Assembly (NCBI GenBank): GCA_025449115.1
Contig: JAHLKC010000156.1
Location: 23,939-87,938, forward strand
Origin: Chytridium lagenaria
Taxonomy: Eukaryota; Chytridiomycota; Chytridiomycetes; Chytridiales; Chytridiaceae
Direction of reading: 5' to 3'
DNA: 64,000 bases
The notes below the pieces were generated by a model, which saw nothing but the letters and a program-made list of their open reading frames with translations, ran no database searches and had not been told where the DNA came from. The translations under genes and the position numbers were made by a program. Of the stretch, positions 12,901 through 25,400 are shown in pieces (the first letter of the stretch is position 1; each line of letters starts with the position of its first letter).

Positions 12901-13025
12901 TATGTCTTTAACAAAACCCTGTCCAGATCATGTCCAAGATCCGCGAACAACAGCAAGATTCCGACGACGACGAACTACCCCAAGATAAGCAACAAGGCGT
13001 GCAAGACAGTGAATGGGACGATTAA
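9923..13025 (+). CDS. Coronin-7/POD-1-like tandem WD40 coronin
   Basis: Actin- and Golgi-associated coronin with two beta-propellers in one chain. The start [11 protein letters not shown] matches the coronin N-terminal signature. First WD40 block about 10027-11090, ending with the coronin extension read as [20 protein letters not shown] (11105-11165). Then comes a Pro/Ala/Lys-rich linker (11210-11470). The second block begins [17 protein letters not shown] and continues through 12420. The extreme C-terminus is acidic and ends DSEWDD. Introns are visible near 11060-11104, 12174-12218, 12360-12420 and 12851-12927. Frame breaks occur around 9990-10027, 10830, 11592 and 12530-12710. The doubled propeller separates this from the single-propeller yeast Crn1. 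It converges on the CLC gene and overlaps its stop. Confidence 0.86.
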
Positions 13026-16000
13026 TCCTCAATCTCTGTATTTAACCACGCCAATAACCGTTTCTTGTGAATCACACCGGCGTACCTGCCGTCAATGTGT
13101 TTGACGCATAATGTCTTGATGCCTAGTTTAATAAAGAGTTCCGTCACGAGTTCCATTGAGGTGATGGGGGGTACGGATATTGGAGCTTGGTCCATCCAGG
13201 AGGAGAGGTTGAAGAAGGGGAGAGGGGTGACGCGGTAAGTTCATTTGGGTTTGTGAAAGCAAAGGCGAGGTAGTAGTCCTCCTTTTGGTTTCTCTCTAAA
13301 CAGCTCTGCGGAACAGGTTAGGGTTAAAGAAAATTGAAAAAAAACCCTACGCAAAGCATGCTCGAGTTCCGTGAATCCAAGGTAGCCTATCAGAACCTCC
13401 TTTTTCACGACCGGAAACCCGCTATCCGTGTGCCCTTAATGAAAATGAGAATATGACGAGGAAGAAATGCAACGCTAACCATGTTTCTGCAATACATCAC
13501 AGATATCCACCTCCGAATATTGGAGATCAACGTCAAAGCAATGCTGGACATCACGATACGCGACATCAGACGCTAAAGCGGGTGGACGTCCCAATGCACC
13601 GTCCTTGTGATGGTGCTGTCTCTTGTGATCCAGGTAGGGATGTCCTGATTTACGGATGAGCGCGTCGTAGATGGAGTCTTTGCACAGTCTATCGGCGGTC
13701 CATTTGGCTACCATAATAGAAGTCTTCATTTGGTGAAGGGTTAAACGACTATCGTGTTAAACATATAGAGAGAAGACGGTAATAAAATTCGGCCAAAATT
13801 GGACTCACCATGATCGGTAGAACATATGTGAGAGCTCCGGTCAACTCTACCATTGTAATAACAAGAGAAACTGTACGAAATGAGCTTTGACACTATACTT
13901 AAGTTACCTGTCATCCTCGTCACTCCGCTGATAGCCGCGGCCGCTCCCACCATCGCATAAACCCCCGGAATAATACAATCCCGCCCCACATCACATTTCA
14001 CAAACGCGTACCGTTCCGGATTCGCTCTACAGAGTTAGAACTACAGACGCGCGATCTCCTACTTTATGGTCTTTTGTATAAACACCCCTAAAATCCGACC
14101 CGCACATGCCCTATCGCCATGGATGGACTAAACACCCCCGAAGGAATGCGAAGACCGAGCGTGGCGACGGTGAGAAGAGCTTTGATGAGAAGGCATTGGA
14201 GGAGAATCTGAAGGACATTGTCTAAGTTTGAGCTTAGGGAGTGGTTAGACTTTTGAAGAGGGTGCGGAGGTACTTTGCGCAAAGACCACCGGGATCAGAG
14301 TCGTTGGAGCATTCGGAGAATAATATTCGGATTAATTCGTTAATGCTTATCCGTGTCAGGTAGTAGCGGTAGGAGATGAGACCGGTCAGTAGAGTGATGA
14401 GCGAAACTTCAATCAGGGGGATGGAGTTTAAGCGGAGGGTACGACGGATTCCGGGTAAGAGTAGTGAAATGCGGACAAAGATGGCACCGAAAATACCCTG
14501 AAGATATAGTTAATTCTGTTAAGAAAAGAATAAACAAACCCCGATGACTCCTAACAATGCAAATGGTATCAGCTCAAATGTATGCCAAGCATGATGATAA
14601 GTAACTTGAAACGTCACCAACTTTCCCGTCCCAAAAGGATTAATCACCTATATGGTTCGTGACTCATTTGATAAACCTTGCTTTACCTTGATAGTGACAG
14701 CGGCCGCTAACGCACACACAAAACTCCTCCACATGGTTTTTGAGGGAAAGTAATATGACACCTCTTCAAGGGAAAACAAAACACCGCCAATGGGTGCACC
14801 AAAGGCCACACTCACACCAGCAGCTGAAGCCGCCGACAGCATTTCTCGTCGTTTCGCTTCATTCTTGGCGTATTTCGAAAAAAACCGTGAAACAACGTTG
14901 CCGACACACGCAGAAATATGAACAAGTGGGCCTTGTTGGCCTATGCATAAGCCAGAGGCCATCACGAAAATCTAGGAAAATCTAAGATTTGAAAATAACG
15001 TTTTGACCTCTTACCAATGAGATGGATTTCGTGGCGAGCGTTTTCAGCCCAAGAAAACCTCTAATCACAAATCCCCCAATATCGTTTTAAGTTCAGGTAT
15101 TCCGCCTCCAGCAGCAGGATACAACACCTTTTCATTTTGTCTCGGAAACAAACTCGCATCCCCACTTCTCGGTCGTATCGCCGACATCATCGTAAACACA
15201 CCCCCGATTAACGCATAAACAACCCCAAGACACACGTAAATCGAGTATTCGATCCACATCGCATTGCTTTCATGAAGTCCGTGACCGTCGGACCATTCCT
15301 TCCATGCTTTGCAGGTGATGTTGTTTCCGCAACATAGGAGTTTGCTGGATATGACGTTGATGCTGCAGTATCCTTCTTTGAGATCTGTGAGGAGGATTTC
15401 GGTGTAGTTGATGAACGAAACTAAACTTCCGCATAACACCCCTAGAAAAATGTGTGTGGGATGAATGGTTTAGGGGTTTCTTACCTATCACCAGGATGAG
15501 AATCCAAGCTTGAACGGCGTCAAGTTATTCATAATCCAACCACGGATTCCTTGCTGACTTCTCAATATCCTCACTCTCACACGTTCCTTGACATAGTCAT
15601 GAATCCAATCGATGGTAGTGTAATCATCATACCTGCATCATGTAAGCTAAATGAATGAAAAAGAAAAGTGCTTTTTACCAAACGCGTAAACCATTCCCTT
15701 CCTGCACAAGAATATCATCATCATAATCCCCCGTTCGTCTCGACAATAATGAGAGTCCAGCTCGTTTCTTCATTGTACGAGGACTTTCGGCCGTGCTGTT
15801 ATTTACATCAACCCTGGGAGACCATGTATGTCGTCTCCCATCAACCCTCCTCCCAATTCCGTTCTACGAAACACATTAGAGGAAAGACTGTCATCACCTT
15901 GAAAGCAGGCGGTAGTGTTCTCACCTCCGTAGTGCAGGAGCTAACAACGCTGTACGTTCATCCGCTGCTGTGCCCCCGCGGACGTTGGTATCTACAGGTT

Positions 16001-16142
16001 CGTTGGACCTGAAATGCTTGAACGTGAACCGTGGAGACGACGCCATGGACTCTGTTCCCCCTGCTGTGCTCCCTGATGCATGTTGAGACGATGCCCCGTC
16101 GACTGTTGATGAAGCGGCGGCTGCACCGTGTCTTGCTGGCAT
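13022..16142 (-). CDS. CLC-family chloride channel / Cl-/H+ exchanger with C-terminal CBS domains
   Basis: Multi-pass CLC protein of the ClC-3/4/5-like type. Minus-strand exons include 16142..15925, 15863..15679, 15632..15485, 15441..15015, 14971..14687, 14647..14540 and 14497 onward to the stop at 13024-13022. Landmarks: [19 protein letters not shown] before the first membrane helix, [13 protein letters not shown] (anion-binding loop), [15 protein letters not shown], the strongly conserved [70 protein letters not shown], and a second CBS repeat ending [17 protein letters not shown]. The usual gating motif GK/REGP is GQQGP here. Single-base offsets appear near 15510, 15075 and 14110. The N-terminal 70 residues are Ala/Ser/Thr-rich and cytosolic. 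Divergent from UTP18. Confidence 0.9.
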
Positions 16143-16277
16143 GGTGAGGACTGAAGGGCGGGTATGTAATTTTCGGTTCAAAGGGGACATTAGGTGACAT
16201 GCACCACCGAACCAACTCCCCTTCAACAAACTTGTGGACAAATCCGAATTGACAAAAAAAAAAAAAAAGAAGTGGTG
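16143..16277. promoter_or_regulatory. Shared divergent promoter between CLC and UTP18
   Basis: Only 135 bp separate the two start codons (CLC ATG complement at 16142-16140, UTP18 ATG at 16278). The segment contains a poly-A tract of about 15 bases just before the UTP18 start, a typical nucleosome-depleting element. No TATA box is obvious. That the interval drives both genes is inferred from its size. Confidence 0.5.
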
Positions 16278-18122
16278 ATGGGTGAATCTGCTGCAAAGAG
16301 ACGGAAGAATGAGGAGGGACGGAAGGCGAAGAAGGCGACGGCGATGATTGTTGCGGAGAAAGATGAGGAGGAGATGGAGTTGGAGGGGATGGTGTTTGGA
16401 GGCCCATGGATTCGAGCGAGGATTTGTGGGATAAGGTTGAAAAAAACTTGGGGAGCAAGGATCTTACACCAATGGACGATGACGAGGAACCTGCTGAAGA
16501 TAACGTACGATGACGGGAGTATTTTTAATAACGCTGTTATTCTTACCTGATTTTTTTTCATATGTCTGGCATGATGCATTCATCCTTTGCAGCAACTCTT
16601 TGTGATCGACAAGAGAAAGGCAAGAGTCTACGAAGACGTTGACGGACAACGCCGGGTTCATTGACGACAACGACGACGCAGAAGACACTGGAGCCTCATC
16701 ATCAAAACCATCTGGAGAGGTTGCTGAAGTCCCCGAAGACCCATGCGTTTGGGAAGACGACGATGCCAACGAAATCTCTGTAAACATTGCAGAAGGTCCC
16801 AAACGTCTTCGCAAGCTTCGAAAAGAAGACGGGGAAACCACGGTATCTGGGTCGAATATGAGAAACGTCTTCGTATGCAATTTGAAAAACTCCATCCCAC
16901 ACCCAGTTGGGCAAAACCTAAACGAAAGAGAACCGGCGACGGTTCCGATGACGATGATGAATCCTCCTACGCTGCCGCCGCTGTGTTCCGATCATCATCC
17001 TCACTTATCCGAAAAAGTACTGCAAGAAGTTTCCCTAGCGTCAATGTTGACGTGCATCGAGTCCGTGACGCCAATCAAATGGAGCCTTCATCTGCTGTCG
17101 TCCAAGCGTGTCGATTCCATCCTGCCGCTCCCATCCTAATGACCGCTGGATTAGATCACATGCTCCGTCTTTTCCATATAGACGGAAAGCTCAACCCTAA
17201 AGTGCAAGGCGTGTATTTCAAGGATCTCCCGATTCTTTCTGCCGATTTCACACCAGACGGTCGACAGGTGATTGTGTCTGGACGTAGAAAACATTTCTAT
17301 GTGTATGATATTGATGCGGGGATGGTGGAAAGGATTCAGGGGATCAGGGACGTGATGAAGAGAGTTTTGAACGGCATGTGGCTAGTCCTTGTGGACAGTT
17401 TATTGCGTTCTTGGGACGTAATGGATATATTATTTAGTTTCACGCACGACCAAACAGTGGATTGCGAACTTGAAGATGAATGGATCTGTGCGGTCTATTG
17501 AGTTTCAAAGGATGGGAAATACCTTTACTCAATCGGAGGTTAGCTATTTTGTATTTAATTTACGGCCGAGTAACTCTTTTTTTTCCCTCCCTTTTTGATA
17601 TTTAGGGGATGGTGAAATCTACCAATGGGATCTCGCTTCTCGTCAATGCTTACATAGGTTCTTTGATGAGGGATCCGTCAAATCTGCAACTCTTGCGATT
17701 TCCCCCGACAACTCCTTAATAGCCACAGGGTAATTCCGCAAACTCTTTTTTGTTTGATTCCGAGCTCCTCACACTTTATTTTAGTTCAAGCACGGGTATT
17801 GTCAATGTCTATAACCTCAATTCCGCCCTGCAAACCGAACGCCCCACCCCCTTAAAGACCTACATGAACCTGACGACCCCGATCACGGCGCTTCGTTTCC
17901 ATCCTTCCTCTCAAGCCTTGGTGTTTGCGTCAAAGTTGAAGAAGGATTCCATGAGGATATCACACACGAAATCCATGTCCGTTTTCTCGAATTGGCCGAC
18001 GGCGGCTACGCCTTTGGGGTATGTGAATGCGTTGGATTGGTCGCCGGAGGAGGTTCTTGTCGATTGGCAATGATAAGGGGAAGGCGTTGCTTTACAGATT
18101 CTCGGCGTTTGATGGGTGTTGA
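16278..18122 (+). CDS. UTP18: U3 snoRNP WD40 protein UTP18
   Basis: Component of the small-subunit processome in the nucleolus, needed for 18S rRNA maturation. Start MGESAAKRRKNEEGRKAKK is a basic, nuclear-type N-terminus. An acidic stretch follows, then the Utp18 signature (EGPKRLRKLR, YEKRLRMQFEKLHPTPSWA). The WD40 propeller includes FHPAAPILMTAGLDHMLRLF, ILSADFTPDGRQVIVSGRRK, FSKDGKYLYSIGG and ITALRFHPSSQALVFASKLK. Introns: 16505-16593, about 17539-17606 and about 17730-17783. Frame offsets occur near 16403 (GGCCC), 16635, 16855, 17350-17380 and 18045. The stop TGA is at 18120-18122, giving an end (FSAFDG) shorter than or similar to relatives. Identity rests on ordered motifs. Confidence 0.87.
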
Positions 18123-18346
18123 TGATGCTGTGTGGTGGAATGTAATTTTTTTTCAGAGAATCAAATGAAGACCCTTTTCTGTTGCGTCTTAAAACATTTT
18201 TTTATTATTTTTTTTGAAATTGATTATTTATAAACACATTTTTATTGCTGAATCTGGGTGGTATAATTCGGAGCTTTTCGTGTCATTTGGCAGCCGAAAA
18301 GTAACGCGTAAGGCAAGTTTTTCTCAAGGTTTTTTAAGATGATTAG

Positions 18347-19363
18347 TTAATGCATCTCATCCCAGGAGAAGGGCGTGCGAAATGCGCGCCTCTTGTAAAC
18401 GTCTTCAAAATTGGCGATGAGTGATGCTGGAGTGATGGAGGGCCGATAATCGTCAGACACGTTGGGGTCAGTGATACCCTCAAATGGACTGTAAGTGATT
18501 GTGGATATCGTAACGATATTGTATCGACTTCTAGCTCATCCAGCCACGCGCTTTACATTCGTAATATAAATATTAGTATAAAATGAGTCAGAACGAAGAG
18601 AATAGGAATATAAAAATCACCTCTCATCGTAATGAGGCTTTTTTTCCTTGAACTCGAGCCATGATTTGCTGATAGCCTTTTTCGCTCTTGTTGGTAGTTT
18701 GCTGTTGGTGATGAGAGAGTGTGTGGTCTCTTGAAGAGGTGATGGTGATGATGATGATGATGATTGTTGATGCTGGTGCAAAGGCACGAGATTTGTGAAC
18801 AGAGACTCGTTTGATTTCACATTCACCGTCTAATGAAATATTAATTTTTAAAGAAGGGAAAGTTAGAATAAATAATGATGAAATATGAATGGGGCATGAA
18901 AAGTCCAAACAGCAGCAATTTGAACAAAGAGAAATTCATTAGGCAAATGGATTACAAAGTAAAATAAAATAAAATTGAAACAAGAAAAACCAGAAATAAA
19001 ACATTTTAGAAAACTACCACTAGGAAGGTATATACTTGAACAACACTGATTCGATCTATATCTCTATATGAATAGAGCTGTTTGTTTCTACCTTATTACC
19101 TTTGATGCTGCTCTTGATTTCAACTTTACGAAATCGAGAGGATGACGCTGCGCAAATCCTTCCACTTCTGCATCAACATCAAAGTCTGATTCTGCGATAT
19201 CCCTCATCCTCTGTGCCTGTAATCTGCTAGAGTTGGCCTGTGGACGAGATAGTGGTTCTTGGCCTTGCTGGTGTTGTGGTTGCTGTTGTTGTTGTTGTTG
19301 CTGGTGGTGGTGGTGGTGGTGGTGGTGTTGAAGGTCGTAGTCGTCCATCGCCATCCCCGTCAT
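18347..19363 (-). CDS. Unrecognised small protein, divergent partner of CFAP65
   Basis: I do not recognise the family. Three exons fit without any frame break: 19363..19100 (264 nt), 18829..18621 (209 nt) and 18488..18347 (142 nt). Phases join exactly (0, then 2), giving about 204 residues with TAA at 18349-18347. The protein starts MTGMAMDDYDLQ, then has eight His followed by a Gln tract, an acidic patch (ESDFDVDAEVEGF), a Ser run, a basic stretch (SKLPTRAKKAISKSWLEFKE), and a C-terminus rich in aromatic and Arg residues (DDYRPSITPASLI, VYKRRAFRTPFSWDEMH). The frame stays open upstream to about 19468 without an ATG, so a longer product with an unseen first exon is possible. No membrane segment. 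Context suggests a flagellar role. Confidence 0.62.
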
Positions 19364-19491
19364 ATCCCTGAATGAATTCTTATATGGCCGAATGTCCGCC
19401 TTCCCAACAATGTCGCACAAATCCTTGGATTTAAATAAAAAGTGTTTTGAACTGACAAATCCTTTACATCAACAAACCAAGACTTGATCAA
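19364..19491. promoter_or_regulatory. Divergent promoter between the small gene and CFAP65
   Basis: A 128-bp interval separates the two start codons. It holds an AT-rich stretch (about 19430-19450) but no clear TATA box in either direction. I could not identify an RFX-type X-box by eye. Joint control of the two genes is an inference from the short spacing. Confidence 0.4.
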
Positions 19492-22400
19492 ATGGCGGAC
19501 GCTTTTGCGGGATCATCTCCTCCGAGGCACAGGGGCCCGCTCGACATCTCTGATCACCAAAAGATTGCATCGGCTGCTGGTCCATATGCGTCAGAGGGTA
19601 ACTCTCCCATCCCTCCCATCAAGCTGCAGCAGGGCATCATCCCAACACCAAACAGAAAGCAGCGAAGAGTGCAGTTTGGCATCGACTGTGCAGACATGGT
19701 GCATTTCACTCATTGGTATAATTCTTCCTCATATGCGATGCCCTTTTTTCTTTGCATATCTTGTACTGACATGTACTTACCAGGGAGCCTGGAGGTGAGC
19801 ATGTGAAGCAATTGGTGGTAAAGAACGTGGTCATGAAGACGCAAAAGATAAAGTACAAGTTACCGCAGACCCGCTACTTTTCCATGGAATTTCCAGAAAC
19901 ACAGACATTGAGTGCTGGGATGAGCTGGACTGTTCCCATCACTTTTAGACCTGTAGCAAAGGTAAATTTAGCCCATTCATCTCCATTCCTCTTACCCAGA
20001 TCTTTTCCTACTGACACATTGATTTTTTTACTGTAAAGGAATGCTACAGCGACGTCATAGAGTTCACCACTTCTTTTGGAAAGTTCTATCTCCCCATCAA
20101 AGCAACGCTTCCAGAACATGTCCTCGAATTCCCCGAATCGCTAGATTTCTCTCTATGTCCTCTAAAAGAGGTAGCGCGGAAAACCTTTACACTCCGCAAC
20201 ACTGGAGAACTTGCTAGTACCTACGAATGGGAAATCGCCAAACCGTTCAGCATTAATCCCAGAGTCGGGACCTTACAGCCTGGTCAGAGTTGTGCAGTGA
20301 TTGTTGAGTTTAAGCCTCAAAACGCGTCCGTCTTCACGGCGGCAGCTGTATGTCGGTTTGGGGATAAAAGTCAGTGGGAGCAATCCAAAGTGACTCAGGC
20401 GTTGACGATATATGGGATTGGAAAGTATTCGCATCTCGCTATTGAAGGGAAAGTCACGCAATTTGATTTCGGAGAAGTGTACGTCGGGAAGAGTGTTGAA
20501 AAACGTTTTATTTTGGAGAATCATTCGGCGGTAATTCTTCTTTTCTTATTTTTTCTCGGTAGCTAGTCTCAGTTCTCAAACGTACGTTATTTAGGTACCC
20601 GCGAATTTTCAAATTAAAAATGCAGAGAGCGATACCGAGCCCTACTTTGCGTTTTCCGTTCAATCCGGAACTATTCAAAGTCACAGAAAAATGGAGATAT
20701 CTGTGAGTCTCAAAGCATCAGGCTGCATTGAAACCTAAAACCCATTAGATTGTCTACACCCCCGTTGCGGCTGGGATGGTATCCACCGAATATTTTAACA
20801 TCACAACTCAATCCGGGAACACGCTTCAGATCATCTGTTCAGGATCGGGAATAGGTTCGACTGATTTATCTTTCTATAAGCATTAACGTCTAAACTAACC
20901 ATGATGTAGGTCCTAGAGTGGTTTTAAACACTTCCATTATAAACTTCAACGACGTCCCCTCCAACACCACCGTCATACGTCCTCTTTATCTTCAAAACCA
21001 TTCCCCGATAGCCGCTTTCTATCAGGTACGAAAATAACTTACTTTGTTTTTCACTAAATTCCCTTCTTTAGTTTTTGACAGAACCCAACAGCACCTTTGA
21101 GATTGACAAACCGTGGGGAACCATCAATCCCAACTCATCCGTTGCCTTGACCATCAAGTTTTGTCCAGTCGAGCCAATCAATTATTATAGACGAGTGTAC
21201 TGTCTGGTCGAGCATCAGGATGGATTGGTAAGAATATTTCCCCTACCCTTTCTCGGTACTGATTTAGCGTCAAGTTTCTTGATATCATCGGGACGTGCTA
21301 CAATGAAAAAAGACGCCCGTCAACGTTTCATCCGACCATGATTGAAAATTATAGGAGGAGAGTAGAAAATGGGCTTTGGAGTTTTGGACCAGAGCATTTA
21401 GAAGAGGTACAGTCAACTCTTACTCTTCACGCAGAAACGTAATTTGTTTTAGATGCTTAAAAGCGGAGTCGTGAAAAGCGAGAACGGCATTCTATCCTAC
21501 GCTGACCCAAAGTACCGCCCTAAGTCAGGTAAAGCCACACCACCATCTCTCTATCCATCTATAATCCAAGTTAAACTGAAATCCACATTTCACAGCAAAA
21601 CAATTGGACGCCCCAGAATCTGATGGTGCCATCGCCAGCGAATACTTTTACGAAAACACTGGCACAAATCTCGCCGTCACCCTTCTTGACACTTACGTTG
21701 ATTTCGGTTCCTGCTCACGCTACCGCATCATCGATAATCAAGTCATACGTATCGCCAACAACACTAACGGGAAAATGTCTTGCGTTTGGCGTGTACCCGG
21801 AGAAACAGAGTAAGCCAATTCCAAAAAAAAAAAAAAAAAAGCTTCATCCCACCATCATCCACTCCTAAGATTTTTCCTTTAACTTTCTATACCAAGCTCC
21901 GCGGAGGCCATCTTTTCGGTTTCGCCGAAATCCGTCGATATACAACCAAAAGGCGTCAACGAATTCCGTATCACCTTCCGCCCGAAAGCCGATAATGCGT
22001 TCTACGGTGCCCAACTGGAATGTTTTGTGTATTTCAAGAGCATGCGCAACTTTCGTCTCGTCAACGAAGACATATTCACCCCCCCGTGGTGTCTCACCCC
22101 AACTGTCGCAGGGTAACATCCCTCCTCCCTCCACTACCGTACATATCTTCCCCCTTTCCTAAACTCCCTTCTTCCGAAAACAGAAACACCTTCCCACCCG
22201 GAGAAGACACCTTTATCCCCAAAATCAATTTCGGCGCAAACCGCCTCGACTTTCCCTCCTGTCACGTCGATAAATCCGTCTACCGCACTGTCCGCGTCTC
22301 CAATACCGGCGACACACCCGTCAAATTCGCATTCATTGAGGGAAACTCCAACACTGCACATGGAATTGGTGGGGGCACGTTGTTGGCTTCTGAGGGTGGA

Positions 22401-25400
22401 CATCCGTTTAGCGTGAAACCAGGACTGGGATTTTACATAAGAATGAAAGCAAGTTGATTGTGTTTAGGTTTAGTCCTGGAGAACAGAGAGTATATGAACA
22501 GGCTTTGAAATGCTTCTTTAATTCAACGTTGAGTAACAGTCATGTACGGACATCCCCCTCCCCCCCACAACTTTTGTCTAACCGCAAACCCTTTAAAGGA
22601 CCTCCATGTTCGCGGATACGGTTTCGTCCCACACCTAAGTTTTGAAAACGATAATATCCTCTGTTTTCGTCCAACATGTATCGGCTCCCAATCCTCCCGC
22701 GTATTCATTGCGCGTAACACATCCAGAATCTCTGTTGATTTCGAGGTAAACCCCCCTACCAATTCTTATTTTCCTCCTAACACCGTGTACAGTGGAAAAT
22801 CCCTAAACACTACTCCTCCTTCGTCTCAGTCGAACCCACCACCGGAACTCTCCCCCGAACAGCAAACTCCCCCTCACATGTACCTTCTCACCAAACATTA
22901 TGAAAAACTTTGTGTTGAGGTTACCCTGTTATTACAGCAACGAAGGTACACACCCACTCGCATCTTTTTCTTTCCCCCCATCACTCATGCTGATTTAGAT
23001 ACTGACGATGACGATGATATGATGGGACGGAAACATCGGGCGACGTTGACGGTGATTGGGAATACCTCGGATTCGAGGTTGAAGGCTGACCCGCAAACCG
23101 TAGATTTTGGCGCTATCCTTGTAAACACGCTGTCTGAAAAGGAGATCACGTTGTATAATGCAGCGGATTGTGACGTGTTTTATAATTTGGTTGTCAGTAA
23201 GGTCCTGAAGGGAGATCAATGCGATAAAGAGGATGATGAGCCAATGGTGACTTGTTTTTGCCTTTATAAGTTGCAAGGTTTTAAAGTTTGCCCTTTTCTT
23301 AACAAATGTTATTTTATGCAGGAAACGGAAATCGAACTCGCCAATCCTTGTGAACTCGAGGTTCTAAAAAATACAGATATCCTCCCCGCTCGCTCTAAAC
23401 ACGTTCTATAAAATCCGTGCATGCATCCGTGAACAAGTTCAACACACATTTCGCGTCTACTACTCACGCAAAGAATTCAGTGAGGACCTCGTTGATCACC
23501 CTAAACCTCACAAAAACAACGATATCGAAGGAACCCGCTTCTTGCTGTGCGAAGTCATCGCGTTGGGCGTGAACCCTGTGGTTCAGGTCATGGATGTTCG
23601 ATGCGATAATATGGATAAACCATTGCTCTGGGATCTTTTCTCGTTGGATCAATTTAATGCAGTGCTTTCCGCTGTGGAGCCCACGATTTCAAGGATAGAG
23701 CTCACGGAACCTGAGGAGTTTCCGATCGACGGGAACACCAACATAGATTCTCTTGAAACCCCATCGCTAAATTTTAATTTCGGTGGCAGCACCCATTGGA
23801 AGTTTAACAAAGACGTTTCATCTAAGTCTCACAAACCCTGGTGTGGTGAATGTGGCATGGATCTTTTACTTCCCAAATGATTTGGAGGTGGAGATTGAGA
23901 ATTGGGCGGATCCTGGGGATTACACTGAGGAGCAGATTCATACGAATTTGATATTGGATAACGCCTTATTTACCATCTCCCCAAAGGTTTGTCTCAACAT
24001 CGACTTTTATTTCTGACCATTTGGTCTCGTTTTTAGAGCGGTGTTCTTAGACCTGGAGAGTTTGTGCATATCGTCATGTCGTATCGGCATGAATTTGCGG
24101 GTCTCCATACGCTACCTGTATTATTCAAACTGAAAAATGGGAACTCGCGAACAGGTTCCTTTATCTCTTGTCATCACAAAGACTAACGGTTCTAATAGAA
24201 GCCCGATCCGGCAAAGAAGTCCTCATCTATTTCATCGGCTACACCGTCCCAATTGGCGAAAAATGTCTTTATTTCCATTCCTCTCATCACCGGTTCCATC
24301 CTGTATCGATCGGATCTCCTCAACCCCCCATACAGACATACAAGCTTTATAATCGCGGATCCGTCGGACTTGACTATCAGATTGATGTGAACCCACTGAA
24401 GAATTTGAAGAAAAAGGAACATGCGTTTGAAATTATGACGTGCTTGAATCCGTGTGGGAGCGTACCGGCTGGTGGAGATGTGTCAATTGATTGGATTTTC
24501 AGACCGTTAGAGGCGAAAGAGTATAAGGTAAGAGTGCTATGGTTTTAAAGTACTGAAACTTGATAGGTCGACGTCCCTATAATCGTCACGGATGGTAAAA
24601 CCCACATCGTCACATTCAGCGGCGAGGGATTTCACCATGAGGTTTGATCTTGATCCAAAATAAACCTCACAATGTTTCCCCAGGAAACTGAGAACGATCC
24701 CCGTCGTCTTCCTGACACAATCCCCCGTGTTCAAAAACTCTCCATGCCCAAACAAATCGCGTCCCTCACCCTCGAACGCGCCAATTTCGGGTTCGTCCCT
24801 CTTGGCTCTCAATCTCGTCAGATCACGGTCCTCCGAAATACATCCCCTGACATGGTGTTGAGTTTTCGGTGGATCATACCAGCGGCGTTTGAGAATGTCA
24901 TTACGGTTTCGCCGCAAAGTGGGAGGTTGGGAGGGGGGCAGAGTCGGATGTGTAAATTCACATTTGTGCCGCAGGGGAGTATAAGGATCTATGATCTAAA
25001 TATTGCTTGTGAGATTGTGAATGAGACAGAGATGGTAAAGTCTTTTGTTTTTTTCATATGCTAAAAGCGGTATTTCTATTAGGAGCAATATCAAACGGAA
25101 CGTGAGGAAATGAATGCGGCAAGAAGAGAAGGACGGTTGTTATCCATGGAAGTCCTTCATCAAGCCCATAAGCGAGAAAAATCAACCAATCCGAAAAAAT
25201 CTCACCCACTTTCCGGATCGACCATGAAATCATCGGACCGCTACAGCATTCCTGGGAAAAAATATCGACGGCTTCCAAACATCTATCCACCGAAAACTAC
25301 GGCAATAGCGGAAGTCAACGAAGGAGAAGAAGGACGACATTCGTCATTGTCAAGTACGTTGCATTTTTGTATTGTCATTGACGGTGTTAGGTAATCATGA

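Noticed and set aside
19287..19330. His8 and poly-Gln tract as a metal-binding site
   Set aside because: Comes from GTG/GTT trinucleotide runs that expand easily; low-complexity tract with no other metal-site residues.
22134..22403. Minus-strand frame rich in Gly/Val
   Set aside because: Opposite strand of a CFAP65 exon with Hydin-type repeats; wrong codon signal.
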